From positions 1 to 7,007 of the forward strand of contig JAHFQL010000068.1 in the NCBI GenBank assembly GCA_023259315.1: DNA of 7,007 nt, read 5' to 3'. Source of the DNA: Candidatus Woesearchaeota archaeon. GTDB taxonomy: Archaea > Nanoarchaeota > Nanoarchaeia > Woesearchaeales > GW2011-AR4. The translations under genes and the position numbers were made by a program. Positions within the stretch are counted from its first letter, which is position 1. Each line of letters opens with the position of its first letter. Below, one piece after another: positions 1 through 6,401 of this stretch. The notes under the pieces were generated by a model. The model was not told the origin of the DNA. It saw only the letters and a list, made by a program, of their open reading frames with translations, and ran no database searches.

Positions 1-12
1 TATTATATATGA

Positions 13-1956
13 TTATTTTAAATATTTTGTCATATAAACTCCTTCCAATTCATATCCGAATTTCCTGAAATATTCCCTGGCCCCAATTCCTGAAATTACC
101 ACCATTTTATTCTTGCTGTTTTGCTTCGCAATCTCTTCAGCTTTCATCAAAAGTGATTTGCCAAGGCCGCGATGCTGGAAACTTTCTTCTGATGTTTTGC
201 CAATTTGTATTGCAGAAGAAAATACGTGCAACTCCCTGAGTAAAGCAGAGGTTTTAGTAATCTCGCTTCTTAAAAATTGTGACGGAAACCTTATTCTGGC
301 AAAACCAAACAAAACATCATGTTGTAAGTCTTCTGTTGCAATAAAAAATTCCTTTCCCTTTGACGCTTCATATTCTGTTGTTGTTATTTGAGAATTATCA
401 ATATTAATTTCTTCATTATTTTTGACATGAAACCCAACTTCCCTGCATCTTATGCATTTGCATTTAATCCCCCTTTCCTTGCATATTTTTTCAACGTATT
501 GCCTTAGATTTGTTTTGTCAACACCGCCCGCAGTTACATATGTTGGTATGTCCCTTTGCACCCTCATTATTCTTACCCATTTCGGAAAAAATCTCTTGGA
601 CTCCGCAATAATTTCAGCAGCTTCCTTTGTTGTCAGGGGATTGAATTTCCCATTTTTCCAGTCGTCATACAACTTGGTTCCTTCCATCACCATGCATGGA
701 TAGATTTTAAGCATGTCGGGCATGTAATCTGGATTTTCAAACAATTCTCTCAGGCCTTTCAAATCCATTTCTTTTGTTGTTAATGGAAGCCCCGGCATGT
801 AATGCGCGTTGATTTTGAATCCCAAATCTTTTAAAATCCTTATTGATTCAGTATTGTCATGAACTGTGTTGCCCCTGTTTGTCGCCTCAAGAATTTCATC
901 ATAGATTGATTGGATTCCCAACTCAACCCTTGTGCAGCCCAATTCCAGCATAAGATTTCCATGATAAAGTTTGCCAAAATCACTTTTTGTTTCTATTGTT
1001 AAGCCAACGCATCTTATAAAAGACGTTTCATTTTCTTTTTGCATTTGCCTTAATGAAATTAAACTTAGATTTTCTGTTTTTACTTTGTTTTGAATATTTT
1101 TTATTGCGGTTACATTTGCATTATGTCCATTTTCATATATTTCTAATTTTTCTATAGGAGGAATACTTGATATGTGCCATCCATTAATATTTTCATATTT
1201 TGGATTTTCTCGAAAAAACAAATCTTCAACTTTATCTCTTATTCTTTCATCATTTAAATCCAAATGCTTTATCTGCATCAATTTATTTTGTATTGATTTT
1301 GTTCTTTTCCCTTCTTCTGAAATGACTCTTGGCAATTCAAAGAATTTTTTGAATTTTAATAAATCAATGTTTCCTTCATTGTTAAAGAATAATTTTGAGA
1401 AATCGTTCATTGCCTTTATGGTGTACTTCACAAAATATTCCTGATATAACCTTGGAAAAAAAGTAAATGTCCCTCCCTGGACTATTATTTCTGCCTTGTC
1501 TGGAATTTTCCCCATAGCTATATAGTGCTCGAGCCTGTTGAATACTATGAGGTACGGGTCATAATGATTTCTCATTGAGCGCCTTGTTGAGGGTTCTTTT
1601 CCAGTGTAGCTTTGCGGTACGTCTCCAAATGGACTTCCTGGTCCTCCCGGGCAATAAGTGCAGGGGCCAATTCCTTTCATTGTGTGCGGGCATGGATAAG
1701 GCTCTGACATCAAAGCTATTGGCGCTACTCCGCTGATTGTCCTGACTGGCTTTAACGACAGCAAATCTTTGAATCTTTTCCTATCCTCCTCAGAGCCCGA
1801 AAAATAAATATCCGCATTTTTTGGTATCTGGCTGACTTCAGCTTTGTATTTATTTAAAATCTTTAATTTGATTTGATTCAATTGATGCTGGGACTTTACA
1901 TCATTTTTCTTTATTTCCTCAAGTATTTCCACGCACGCCTGTTTGAAATAATTCAT
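13..1956 (-). CDS. elp3: Elp3 tRNA uridine(34) acetyltransferase/radical SAM enzyme
   Basis: Elp3 uses acetyl-CoA and S-adenosylmethionine to start 5-carboxymethyl modification of wobble uridine 34 in tRNAs; in archaea it works without the other Elongator subunits. The 647-aa protein shows a basic N-terminal region (1-75), a radical SAM domain with the Elp3-type C-x9-C-x2-C iron-sulfur motif (C89, C99, C102, followed by PGG), the RCVGLTIET strand (315-323), a cysteine cluster before REVG (C499, C501, C504), and a C-terminal GNAT domain with the acetyl-CoA loop Q594-H-R-G-L-G599 and the typical ending GIGAREYFRKFGYELEG. Family members are usually about 540-560 aa; the excess comes from residues about 187-303, lying between KAMNDF and the NET..RCVG segment, rich in Lys, Asn and Ile and matching nothing I know. 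The ATG has no ribosome binding site, but a TATA-like element lies about 26-30 bp upstream, so the message is probably leaderless. Identity is very secure; the insert's role is unknown. Confidence 0.97.
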   Translation of the reverse strand: MNYFKQACVEILEEIKKNDVKSQHQLNQIKLKILNKYKAEVSQIPKNADIYFSGSEEDRKRFKDLLSLKPVRTISGVAPIALMSEPYPCPHTMKGIGPCTYCPGGPGSPFGDVPQSYTGKEPSTRRSMRNHYDPYLIVFNRLEHYIAMGKIPDKAEIIVQGGTFTFFPRLYQEYFVKYTIKAMNDFSKLFFNNEGNIDLLKFKKFFELPRVISEEGKRTKSIQNKLMQIKHLDLNDERIRDKVEDLFFRENPKYENINGWHISSIPPIEKLEIYENGHNANVTAIKNIQNKVKTENLSLISLRQMQKENETSFIRCVGLTIETKSDFGKLYHGNLMLELGCTRVELGIQSIYDEILEATNRGNTVHDNTESIRILKDLGFKINAHYMPGLPLTTKEMDLKGLRELFENPDYMPDMLKIYPCMVMEGTKLYDDWKNGKFNPLTTKEAAEIIAESKRFFPKWVRIMRVQRDIPTYVTAGGVDKTNLRQYVEKICKERGIKCKCIRCREVGFHVKNNEEINIDNSQITTTEYEASKGKEFFIATEDLQHDVLFGFARIRFPSQFLRSEITKTSALLRELHVFSSAIQIGKTSEESFQHRGLGKSLLMKAEEIAKQNSKNKMVVISGIGAREYFRKFGYELEGVYMTKYLK

Positions 1957-1980
1957 AGGATAGGAGAATATATTTTTCTT

Positions 1981-1990
1981 TTTAAATTTA
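1981..1990 (-). promoter_or_regulatory. Probable TATA box for elp3
   Basis: The minus strand reads TAAATTTAAA here, centred about 29 bp before the elp3 ATG at 1956, in the 45-bp gap after the ATPase stop. The pyrimidine-rich stretch just before the ATG has no Shine-Dalgarno match, which suits a leaderless archaeal transcript. The AT-rich background makes the exact box uncertain. Confidence 0.45.
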
Positions 1991-2001
1991 TTTAATGGGC
2001 A

Positions 2002-4623
2002 TCAAAATTCAACGGAATCATTTCTAGTCTTTGCATATTTGAAAATTTCCACCATGACAGCCCCAATGCTTGAAACAGCCAGTATTATTAAAAATTCCAG
2101 CAAGGGCACAGGGCTCATGTCCAAGTATTTTCCAAATGGGGAGATGAAAATCGCGCCGACCATGACTGCGAATGAAGTTAATACTGCCAGTATAAGGTAT
2201 TTGTTTTTTAATATGCCAACTTTTAAAGCAGGATAAATTGTTGACCTGCATGAAAATGCGAGATAAAGTTCAAACAGTCCTATAGAGAGGAAAACTGCTG
2301 TTTGAGCCTGGTTTAGTGTCCCTTTTTTCAAGAGCCAGACAAAAGAAGCTAAAGCAACAAAGGTCAAGACAATCGGGTAATAAATCAGGAACACATTAAG
2401 ATTTTTATATATTGGCTCGTCTTGTTTTCTTGGCTTTCTTGACATGGCATTCGGCTCAAAGGGATCTGCACTCAAAGCAATTGCCGGCAATCCGTCCGTA
2501 ACAAGATTTATCAAAAGAATTTGTGTTGCTGTCAGAGGCAAAGGCAGTCCAAACACTATGCCCAAAAATATTATGAGAACTTCTCCTATGTTTCCGGCAA
2601 GCAGATATGCAAGATACTTCCTTATGTTGTCATAGGTGCCCCGGCCTTCTTCAACAGCGTTTACAATGGAAGCGAAATTATCATCTGTCAGTATCATGGC
2701 AGACGCTTCCTTGCTTACGTCAGTTCCTGAAATGCCCATTGCTATTCCAATATCGGCCTTTTTTAACGCAGGTGCGTCATTAACACCATCTCCGGTCATT
2801 GCGACAACATGGCCTTTCTTCTTCAGAGCATCAACAATCTTTATCTTGTGCGCAGGATCAACCCTTGCGAATATCGCAATTTCCTCCACAACATCCTCAA
2901 GATTTTTTATCTCGTCAAGATGCTGGCCCGTCATCGCTTTTCCGCTTAAACCAATATCCTTTGCTATGGCTCTCGCTGTTACTTCGTGATCACCAGTAAT
3001 CATGATTACCTTTATGCCGGCTTTCTTGCATTTTTCAATTGCTACTTTGACCTCGTCTCTTGGCGGGTCTATAATTGCCTGCAGGCCAACAAAGATAAGA
3101 TTTTTTTCAGGCTCCTTGTCCATAACTGATGATTTACACGCAAATCCAAGAACCCTCAAGGCTTGCTCGGCAAATCCCTTATTAACATCAAGGATTTCCT
3201 GCTTCATATCTTCTGTTAATTTTTTTACCTTCCCGTTTATGGAAATATAATTGCAAATTTTTAACACAACTTCGGGCGCTCCTTTGGTATAAACAATTTT
3301 CTCGCCATGATATTTATGAATTGTCGTCATCATTTTTCTTTCGCTTGTAAATTCAATTTCATCTATTCTTGGCCATTCAATTTCTAAATCTTCTTTTATC
3401 AAGCCTGCTTTCGCAGCGCTTACAATCAAAGCGCCTTCAGTCGGGTCGCCAATCAAGTTACCGTCTTTCAGCTCTGCATTGGTGTTCAACGCACCTATTC
3501 GCAATAACAATTCAATTTCATCAATGCCAGCCGGCTTGTTTTTGTATAAGAACTGGCCTTTTGCGTCATAGCCAACCCCTGTTACGTCAATTATTTTGCC
3601 ATTCACGAATATTTTCTTGACAGTCATCTCGTTTGCTGTCAGTGTTCCTGTCTTGTCGGTGCAAATGACGGTTGTGGAGCCCAAAGTCTCCACACTTGGC
3701 AACCTTCTTATCAGAGCATTTCTTTTCAACATTCTTTGCGTTCCTAAAGCAAGGGATATTGTAACAACAGCAGGCAACCCCTCCGGAATTGCGGCAACAG
3801 CCAGGGAAACAGCAACCAGCAGCATTTTTAACCAAGGTGCTTCATGCACCAGCAGCCCGACTGCAAAAACTATGATTGCGATTATTATTGTTATTTTTCC
3901 CAGTAATTTTCCAAGCTGATCCATCTTTTTCTGAAGGGGGGTGGGTCCTGGCTTTACCTCTTCTATCATTTTTGCAATCTTCCCGATTTCAGTATGCATT
4001 CCTGTCGCTGTGACAATTGCCTTGGCCCTGCCGCTTACAATAATTGTGCCAGAAAAAACCATATTTTTCATATCAGCTATGCCTATTTTCTCGTCTAATG
4101 GGACAATATCTTTTTTTACATTGTGTGATTCCCCTGTCAAAGCAGATTCTTGCGCCTGCAGATTGAAAACTTCCGCTAATCTTGCGTCAGCAGGAACTTT
4201 GTCGCCTGTTTCCAGAACTATGATATCACCGGGCACAAGATATTTTGCATCAATTTCTCTTATTTGGCTGTCCCGAATTACTGTAGATTTTAGCGAGGCA
4301 AGTTTTTTCAGGACTTCAATAGCCCTTTCTGCCCTGTACTCCTGCCTGAACCCCAGAATCGCTATCAAAATAATAATTACTGATATAACAATCGCATCTG
4401 TAATCTCCTTAAGAAATGCGGAAATTATTGTTGCTATAATCAGAATCCAGATGACAACGCTGTTGAATTGCTCAATGAAGATCTTCCACGGAGAAATCTT
4501 TTTTGCTTCTTTTATCTCGTTCAAGCCATATTTCTGTAACCTTTCGTCTGCCTCTTTTTGAGAAAGCCCTTTAACTGAAGTATTAAGTTCCCTTAAAACT
4601 TGCTCTATAGTTTTGCTGTGCAT
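2002..4623 (-). CDS. Type II (SERCA-like) cation-transporting P-type ATPase, probable Ca2+ pump
   Basis: An integral membrane pump that couples ATP hydrolysis to cation export. The 873-aa protein is full length for the family. Visible parts in order: N-terminal cation ATPase domain (1-70), M1-M2 (about 52-92), actuator domain with TGES (163-166), M3-M4 (about 241-295) with PEGLP (280-284), phosphorylation site D323 in DKTGT, nucleotide-binding KGAPE (447-451), TGD (543-545), hinge TGDGVND (610-616), and M5-M10 (about 668-862). Ion-site residues match SERCA: E281 in M4, N678 and E681 in M5, N706, T709 and D710 in M6, and E785 in M8 aligning with SERCA E908. This pattern favours Ca2+, although I cannot exclude Mn2+ or another cation. 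It starts 2 bp after the upstream gene's stop with no clear ribosome binding site, so it is probably translationally coupled in an operon with the two small genes before it. Confidence 0.95.
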   Translation of the reverse strand: MHSKTIEQVLRELNTSVKGLSQKEADERLQKYGLNEIKEAKKISPWKIFIEQFNSVVIWILIIATIISAFLKEITDAIVISVIIILIAILGFRQEYRAERAIEVLKKLASLKSTVIRDSQIREIDAKYLVPGDIIVLETGDKVPADARLAEVFNLQAQESALTGESHNVKKDIVPLDEKIGIADMKNMVFSGTIIVSGRAKAIVTATGMHTEIGKIAKMIEEVKPGPTPLQKKMDQLGKLLGKITIIIAIIVFAVGLLVHEAPWLKMLLVAVSLAVAAIPEGLPAVVTISLALGTQRMLKRNALIRRLPSVETLGSTTVICTDKTGTLTANEMTVKKIFVNGKIIDVTGVGYDAKGQFLYKNKPAGIDEIELLLRIGALNTNAELKDGNLIGDPTEGALIVSAAKAGLIKEDLEIEWPRIDEIEFTSERKMMTTIHKYHGEKIVYTKGAPEVVLKICNYISINGKVKKLTEDMKQEILDVNKGFAEQALRVLGFACKSSVMDKEPEKNLIFVGLQAIIDPPRDEVKVAIEKCKKAGIKVIMITGDHEVTARAIAKDIGLSGKAMTGQHLDEIKNLEDVVEEIAIFARVDPAHKIKIVDALKKKGHVVAMTGDGVNDAPALKKADIGIAMGISGTDVSKEASAMILTDDNFASIVNAVEEGRGTYDNIRKYLAYLLAGNIGEVLIIFLGIVFGLPLPLTATQILLINLVTDGLPAIALSADPFEPNAMSRKPRKQDEPIYKNLNVFLIYYPIVLTFVALASFVWLLKKGTLNQAQTAVFLSIGLFELYLAFSCRSTIYPALKVGILKNKYLILAVLTSFAVMVGAIFISPFGKYLDMSPVPLLEFLIILAVSSIGAVMVEIFKYAKTRNDSVEF

Positions 4624-4625
4624 AA

Positions 4626-4964
4626 TTAGAAATAATTATCTGTGTTGCTTACATTGTCCTCTTTTGGCGTTGATTTCAAGTCCTTCAATTTTGTTATGAA
4701 ATACTCTAAGCAGTCCAAACCGCAGAAGCTTGCTTTTTTCTTGAAATCATCAGGGCCAAACACCAATGTGTAGTTGTTTGATTTATAAAAATTTAAGTCA
4801 TTTGAGCATGTAGCGCAGATTTTCTCATGCTCTTTTAACTTCTTTTTTATTTTTTCTTCCAATAATTTCTTCACAGTTATTGCGCCGCTATCCAGGTCAT
4901 TTTTGAATCTCATCAACTCGTTGTAGTCCAAAAATTCTATTACGTCTTCAAACCTTTTATTCAT
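4626..4964 (-). CDS. Small cysteine-motif (treble-clef-like) protein of unknown function
   Basis: A 112-aa protein. The N-terminal half (about 5-47) looks helical and ends in a lysine-rich helix. It is followed by C50-x2-C53, a short beta-like stretch (YTLVFG, 65-70) and C81-x3-C85 in SFCGLDCLEYF. Two cysteine pairs separated by about 30 residues suggest one structural zinc in a treble-clef-like fold. I recall similar CATC...FC..DC proteins from DPANN archaea but cannot name a family. A GTG at 4973 would add three residues and overlap the upstream stop as GTGA. I chose the ATG at 4964 because GAGGTGA sits 5 nt before it, ideal spacing. It lies between the AbrB-like gene and the P-type ATPase with almost no gaps, so co-expression is likely; a regulatory or accessory role for the pump is only a guess. 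The last 15 residues look disordered. Confidence 0.82.
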   Translation of the reverse strand: MNKRFEDVIEFLDYNELMRFKNDLDSGAITVKKLLEEKIKKKLKEHEKICATCSNDLNFYKSNNYTLVFGPDDFKKKASFCGLDCLEYFITKLKDLKSTPKEDNVSNTDNYF

Positions 4965-4969
4965 TTGCT

Positions 4970-4976
4970 TCACCTC
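4970..4976 (-). promoter_or_regulatory. Ribosome binding site that decides the start of the 112-aa gene
   Basis: The minus strand reads GAGGTGA, ending 5 nt before the ATG at 4964. It overlaps the TGA stop of the preceding 55-aa gene (4970-4972), which links the two reading frames tightly and argues against the overlapping GTG start at 4973. Confidence 0.75.
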
Positions 4977-5137
4977 ATTATTTCTTCAAATTTTATATGC
5001 CACTGATTTGAATCTTCATCATAAGAAAAGACAACATTGTATTTCTTGTTCTTGTCAAGAGCGAATAGAAGGGGCATAGGTATTGTAGTCTCGAAACTAG
5101 AACCTCTTTTGTACAGTTTTCGCTTGAATTGTGCCAT
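4970..5137 (-). CDS. AbrB/SpoVT-like swapped-hairpin mini-protein
   Basis: A 55-aa protein read by eye from ATG 5137 to TGA 4970. The first half (residues 4-30) has the pattern of the AbrB/SpoVT/MazE swapped-hairpin DNA-binding fold: basic KRKLYKRGSS, then the strand ETTIP, then PLLFALD. The second half (YNVVFSYDEDSNQWHIKFEEI) would supply the closing beta hairpin. AbrB-like proteins this small usually act as dimeric transcription regulators or antitoxins; I see no toxin gene beside it. Its stop overlaps the ribosome binding site of the 112-aa gene, so it is probably the first gene of the operon leading to the P-type ATPase. The likely TATA box is about 36 bp upstream, giving a leader of only about 10 nt. 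A cluster of AT-rich repeats around that promoter would suit self-regulation, which is inference. Confidence 0.85.
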   Translation of the reverse strand: MAQFKRKLYKRGSSFETTIPMPLLFALDKNKKYNVVFSYDEDSNQWHIKFEEIMR

Positions 5138-5140
5138 AAT

Positions 5141-5250
5141 ACTTATTATTTTACTTAATTAAATACTTATTTATAAACCTTCTTGTTTGATTTTCGATAT
5201 TGAAAATAAATTATACTTATTTTTAAACTTATTTAAATACTTACTTATTT
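5141..5250 (-). repeat. Cluster of AAATAAGT (ACTTATTT) repeats around the operon promoter
   Basis: Exact copies of ACTTATTT on the plus strand begin at 5165, 5215, 5227 and 5243, with near copies at 5141 (ACTTATTA), 5153 (ACTTAATT) and 5239 (ACTTACTT). They flank and overlap the TATA box. The pattern could be operator sites for the adjacent AbrB-like protein, or a duplicated promoter region. In DNA this AT-rich some of it may be chance. Confidence 0.5.
5169..5177 (-). promoter_or_regulatory. TATA box for the AbrB-like/ATPase operon
   Basis: The minus strand reads TTTATAAAT, a good archaeal TATA element, centred about 36 bp before the ATG at 5137. Transcription would start near 5147, leaving a leader of about 10 nt without a Shine-Dalgarno site. 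Confidence 0.6.
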
Positions 5251-5260
5251 AGAAATGGGC

Positions 5261-5309
5261 TTTGTCGCATTCCTTGGGCTTAATTAAATTTTTGGTCATT
5301 TGTCGCATT
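5261..5309. repeat. Imperfect direct repeat TTTGTCGCATT
   Basis: TTTGTCGCATT occurs at 5261-5271 and again at 5299-5309, 38 bp apart. The following bases are also similar (CCTTGGGCTT against GCTGGACTT), making a near 20-bp repeat. It lies upstream of the AbrB-like operon promoter. Its role is unknown; a paired protein-binding site is possible. Confidence 0.6.
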
Positions 5310-5325
5310 GCTGGACTTGACAAAT
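5298..5325. repeat. Short inverted repeat ATTTGTC/GACAAAT
   Basis: A 7-bp perfect inverted repeat (5298-5304 and 5319-5325) with a 14-nt loop; its left arm overlaps the second copy of the TTTGTCGCATT repeat. It could be a weak hairpin or a dyad operator. Confidence 0.45.
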
Positions 5326-5375
5326 AGAATAAGCAGAAAACCTCTGTTTATTTGATTGTAGGCTCTTTAATTTAT

Positions 5376-5474
5376 TTTGAGGAAAAGGCGGAAACCACTG
5401 CTGCACTTTTAGCAATCCTCAAAACACAGGAAGCTGAAAAGTGCCTCCGTAGCTCCACCGCCTTTTTCCTCAAA
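5376..5474 (-). ncRNA. Long imperfect hairpin, possible structured RNA or 3' end element
   Basis: The outer stem pairs TTTGAGGAAAAGGCGG (5376-5391) with CCGCCTTTTTCCTCAAA (5458-5474), broken only by one extra T. Inside it, GCACTTTT (5403-5410) pairs with AAAAGTGC (5437-5444), then AGC with GCT and TCCT with AGGA around an 8-nt loop (5420-5427). That gives about 31 bp split by an 11/13-nt internal loop. It begins 8 bp past the stop of the 40-aa gene on the same strand, so it could be a 3' end structure or terminator. A separate small RNA on either strand, or a small palindromic element, is equally open. The internal loop recalls H/ACA guide RNAs, but I see no kink-turn and no correctly placed ACA. 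The strand is assigned only from the neighbouring genes. Confidence 0.5.
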
Positions 5475-5482
5475 TTAAAAAA

Positions 5483-5605
5483 TTAGTTTAGTATAGTCCC
5501 ATCTTCCAATAGATGAGGATACCAAACTGAACCACAATTTGTAAGAATCCATGCTCCAGAGCTAAATTTTCTTACAAAGTTATTGTAGTTATTGTCTTGT
5601 TCCAT
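5483..5605 (-). CDS. 40-aa protein of unknown function
   Basis: A very short reading frame from ATG 5605 to TAA 5483. The start is unusually well supported: the ATG follows the upstream TAA with no gap, and GGAGGTGAT, a full 9-base match to the archaeal 16S rRNA 3' end, lies just before it. The N-terminus is polar (MEQDNNYNNF), then a basic patch (VRKF) and a tryptophan- and glycine-containing stretch (GAWILTNCGSVWYP) that could form a small beta hairpin. It has no signal peptide or membrane helix and only one cysteine. I recognise no family. Its direct coupling to the winged-helix gene suggests a partner or target of that regulator, but this is position alone. The long hairpin at 5376-5474 follows it. 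Confidence 0.7.
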   Translation of the reverse strand: MEQDNNYNNFVRKFSSGAWILTNCGSVWYPHLLEDGTILN

Positions 5606-5848
5606 TTAATCACCTCCGTCTCTGCTTTTACTCTGCAGAAATTTGTAACCTTCTGCAGTTATCCTAAAATCAAAACGATTTATTGTTTTGTTATTCCACT
5701 CAATCAAACCATCGTCTTGACAAAGATTTAATTGCCTTTTAACTTCCTTCCTATCAACTCCAAGAAGTTCGCATAATTTATCTTTATCTTGCCATTTACC
5801 TTCTCTTTCGGATAACTTACTCAACATATTTTTTTGTAGATTTTCCAT
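5606..5848 (-). CDS. Small winged-helix DNA-binding protein
   Basis: An 80-aa protein with the layout of a single winged helix-turn-helix domain: helix 1 about 3-13, helix 2 about 21-29 (DKLCELLGV), recognition helix about 32-44 (DRKEVKRQLNLCQ), then DGLIEW leading into a beta wing (about 51-65), and ITAEGYKFLQ, the usual closing helix of MarR/ArsR-type regulators. It is almost all domain, with no room for a sensor. A role as a local transcription regulator follows from the fold; its target is unknown. The ATG at 5848 has TGAGGT 6 nt upstream. It is followed directly by the 40-aa gene and lies 81 bp downstream of the 53-aa membrane protein gene on the same strand, with a T-rich tract between them. 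Confidence in the fold is good, in its function low. Confidence 0.82.
   Translation of the reverse strand: MENLQKNMLSKLSEREGKWQDKDKLCELLGVDRKEVKRQLNLCQDDGLIEWNNKTINRFDFRITAEGYKFLQSKSRDGGD
5609..5617 (-). promoter_or_regulatory. Full-length Shine-Dalgarno site of the 40-aa gene
   Basis: The minus strand reads GGAGGTGAT, complementary to the whole anti-Shine-Dalgarno sequence. It overlaps the last codons of the winged-helix gene, and the GGAGG core is 7 nt before the ATG at 5605. It is the main reason for accepting so short a gene. Confidence 0.8.
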
Positions 5849-5874
5849 GTTTTTACCTCATTGTTTTATATTTT

Positions 5875-5888
5875 AAAAATAAAAAAAA
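5875..5888 (-). terminator. Oligo-T archaeal terminator candidate after the 53-aa gene
   Basis: The minus strand reads TTTTTTTTATTTTT, about 40 nt after the stop of the 53-aa gene. Runs of T are the usual intrinsic termination signal in archaea. The adjoining AAAATATAAAA (about 5864-5874) could instead be part of a TATA box for the winged-helix gene, but a start site at normal distance would fall at its ATG and discard its Shine-Dalgarno site. Partial read-through is therefore plausible. Confidence 0.5.
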
Positions 5889-5907
5889 GTTTGTTGATGT
5901 CCAAATA

Positions 5908-5923
5908 CCCTGCTTGTGCAGGG
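5908..5923 (-). repeat. Perfect 6-bp hairpin before the oligo-T tract
   Basis: CCCTGC (5908-5913) and GCAGGG (5918-5923) form a GC-rich stem with a 4-nt loop, just after the 53-aa stop. It ends about 19 nt before the T tract, too far for a bacterial-style terminator, but it could protect the 3' end or help pausing. Confidence 0.5.
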
Positions 5924-5929
5924 CAGACA

Positions 5930-6091
5930 TTATATTCCTGTAAAATATAACCACAGGATTTGTAGTCCGACACCAGTCCAGAATATCATTCCAGAGTAGG
6001 CGAAACCTAGCATCATTCCTATGCCACCAAGCGTGATGGCTATTGATGCTGGATGTCGGGCTACAATGTTTGCTATAACATTAAACGCCAT
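5930..6091 (-). CDS. 53-aa small two-helix membrane protein of unknown function
   Basis: Read by eye from ATG 6091 to TAA 5930. After a short N-terminus (MAFNVIANIVARHP), about 15-33 (SIAITLGGIGMMLGFAYSG) and about 34-52 (MIFWTGVGLQILWLYFTG) look like two membrane-spanning segments joined by a very tight turn, with several glycines that could pack the helices. The only clear charge is R12, near the first helix. GGAGGG lies 7 nt before the ATG. I recognise no family. The predicted promoter is about 350 bp upstream, so the message would have an unusually long structured leader. A short hydrophobic protein behind such a leader resembles type I toxin genes or small stress-response membrane proteins, but that is analogy only. 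The next gene on the strand is a winged-helix protein. Confidence 0.72.
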   Translation of the reverse strand: MAFNVIANIVARHPASIAITLGGIGMMLGFAYSGMIFWTGVGLQILWLYFTGI

Positions 6092-6098
6092 AGTTTGT

Positions 6099-6104
6099 CC
6101 CTCC
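6099..6104 (-). promoter_or_regulatory. Ribosome binding site of the 53-aa gene
   Basis: The minus strand reads GGAGGG, 7 nt before the ATG at 6091. A Shine-Dalgarno site implies a transcript with a leader, consistent with a start site well upstream. Confidence 0.65.
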
Positions 6105-6181
6105 AAGGGCTTTTGTTTTTTAACAGAATTCGTAAGAGTAAGGTCGGTAAGCCAAGAAAATACCGAAAAGTTTTAATATGG

Positions 6182-6223
6182 GCAATCTATTTTCTCTGTT
6201 GTAACCCAGAGTAGACAGATTGC
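6182..6223 (-). repeat. Two-part stem-loop in the leader
   Basis: GCAATCT (6182-6188) pairs with AGATTGC (6217-6223), and inside it CTCTG (6194-6198) pairs with CAGAG (6207-6211) around an 8-nt loop. On the minus-strand RNA this gives 12 bp with a 5-nt bulge on each side. Confidence 0.5.
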
Positions 6224-6226
6224 TTT

Positions 6227-6273
6227 CCTTCTTACTAGAAGGGCGTTGTGGCTTACGCCGCAACGTTCCTTCT
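6227..6273 (-). promoter_or_regulatory. Mutually exclusive hairpins sharing one arm
   Basis: In the minus-strand RNA, AGAAGG (6273-6268), CCTTCT (6242-6237) and AGAAGG (6232-6227) follow one another. The middle segment can pair with the first, in a hairpin that adds CGTTG/CAACG and GGC/GCC closed by a GTAA tetraloop (14 bp, two small mismatched spots), or with the third, in a 6-bp hairpin with loop AGTA. They cannot form together, as in a regulatory switch. Whether the RNA exists and switches is not shown by sequence alone. Confidence 0.4.
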
Positions 6274-6401
6274 GCCCTTATATTTTTTCTGTTAATCATG
6301 ATATTCTTTTTACCTTTGGAGAAGCAGTAACGAAGAGGGCTTGGTATCAAGCACTCCCGCACCTGCACCCCACCCCACCTTTTATAGCAAAATTCAGCTT
6401 T

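Noticed and set aside
1048..1400. Intein in Elp3
   Set aside because: No N-terminal Cys/Ser with splicing blocks and no C-terminal HN before a nucleophile at the junctions.
2636..2989. 117-aa and other plus-strand frames inside the ATPase gene
   Set aside because: They oppose the well-supported ATPase coding strand and show no family motif.
3941..4561. 206-aa plus-strand reading frame
   Set aside because: It is antisense to the P-type ATPase, whose motifs are intact throughout; a shadow frame.
4971..4973. GTG start for the cysteine-motif protein
   Set aside because: The ATG at 4964 has GAGGTGA at ideal spacing, whereas the GTG would lie inside that ribosome binding site.
5376..5391. RNase P RNA start (GAGGAAA)
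   Set aside because: The bases after GAGGAAA do not fit the conserved region, and the stretch closes into a 100-nt hairpin instead.
5376..5474. H/ACA guide RNA
   Set aside because: The internal loop fits loosely, but neither strand shows a kink-turn with G-A pairs in the upper stem or an ACA after the lower stem.
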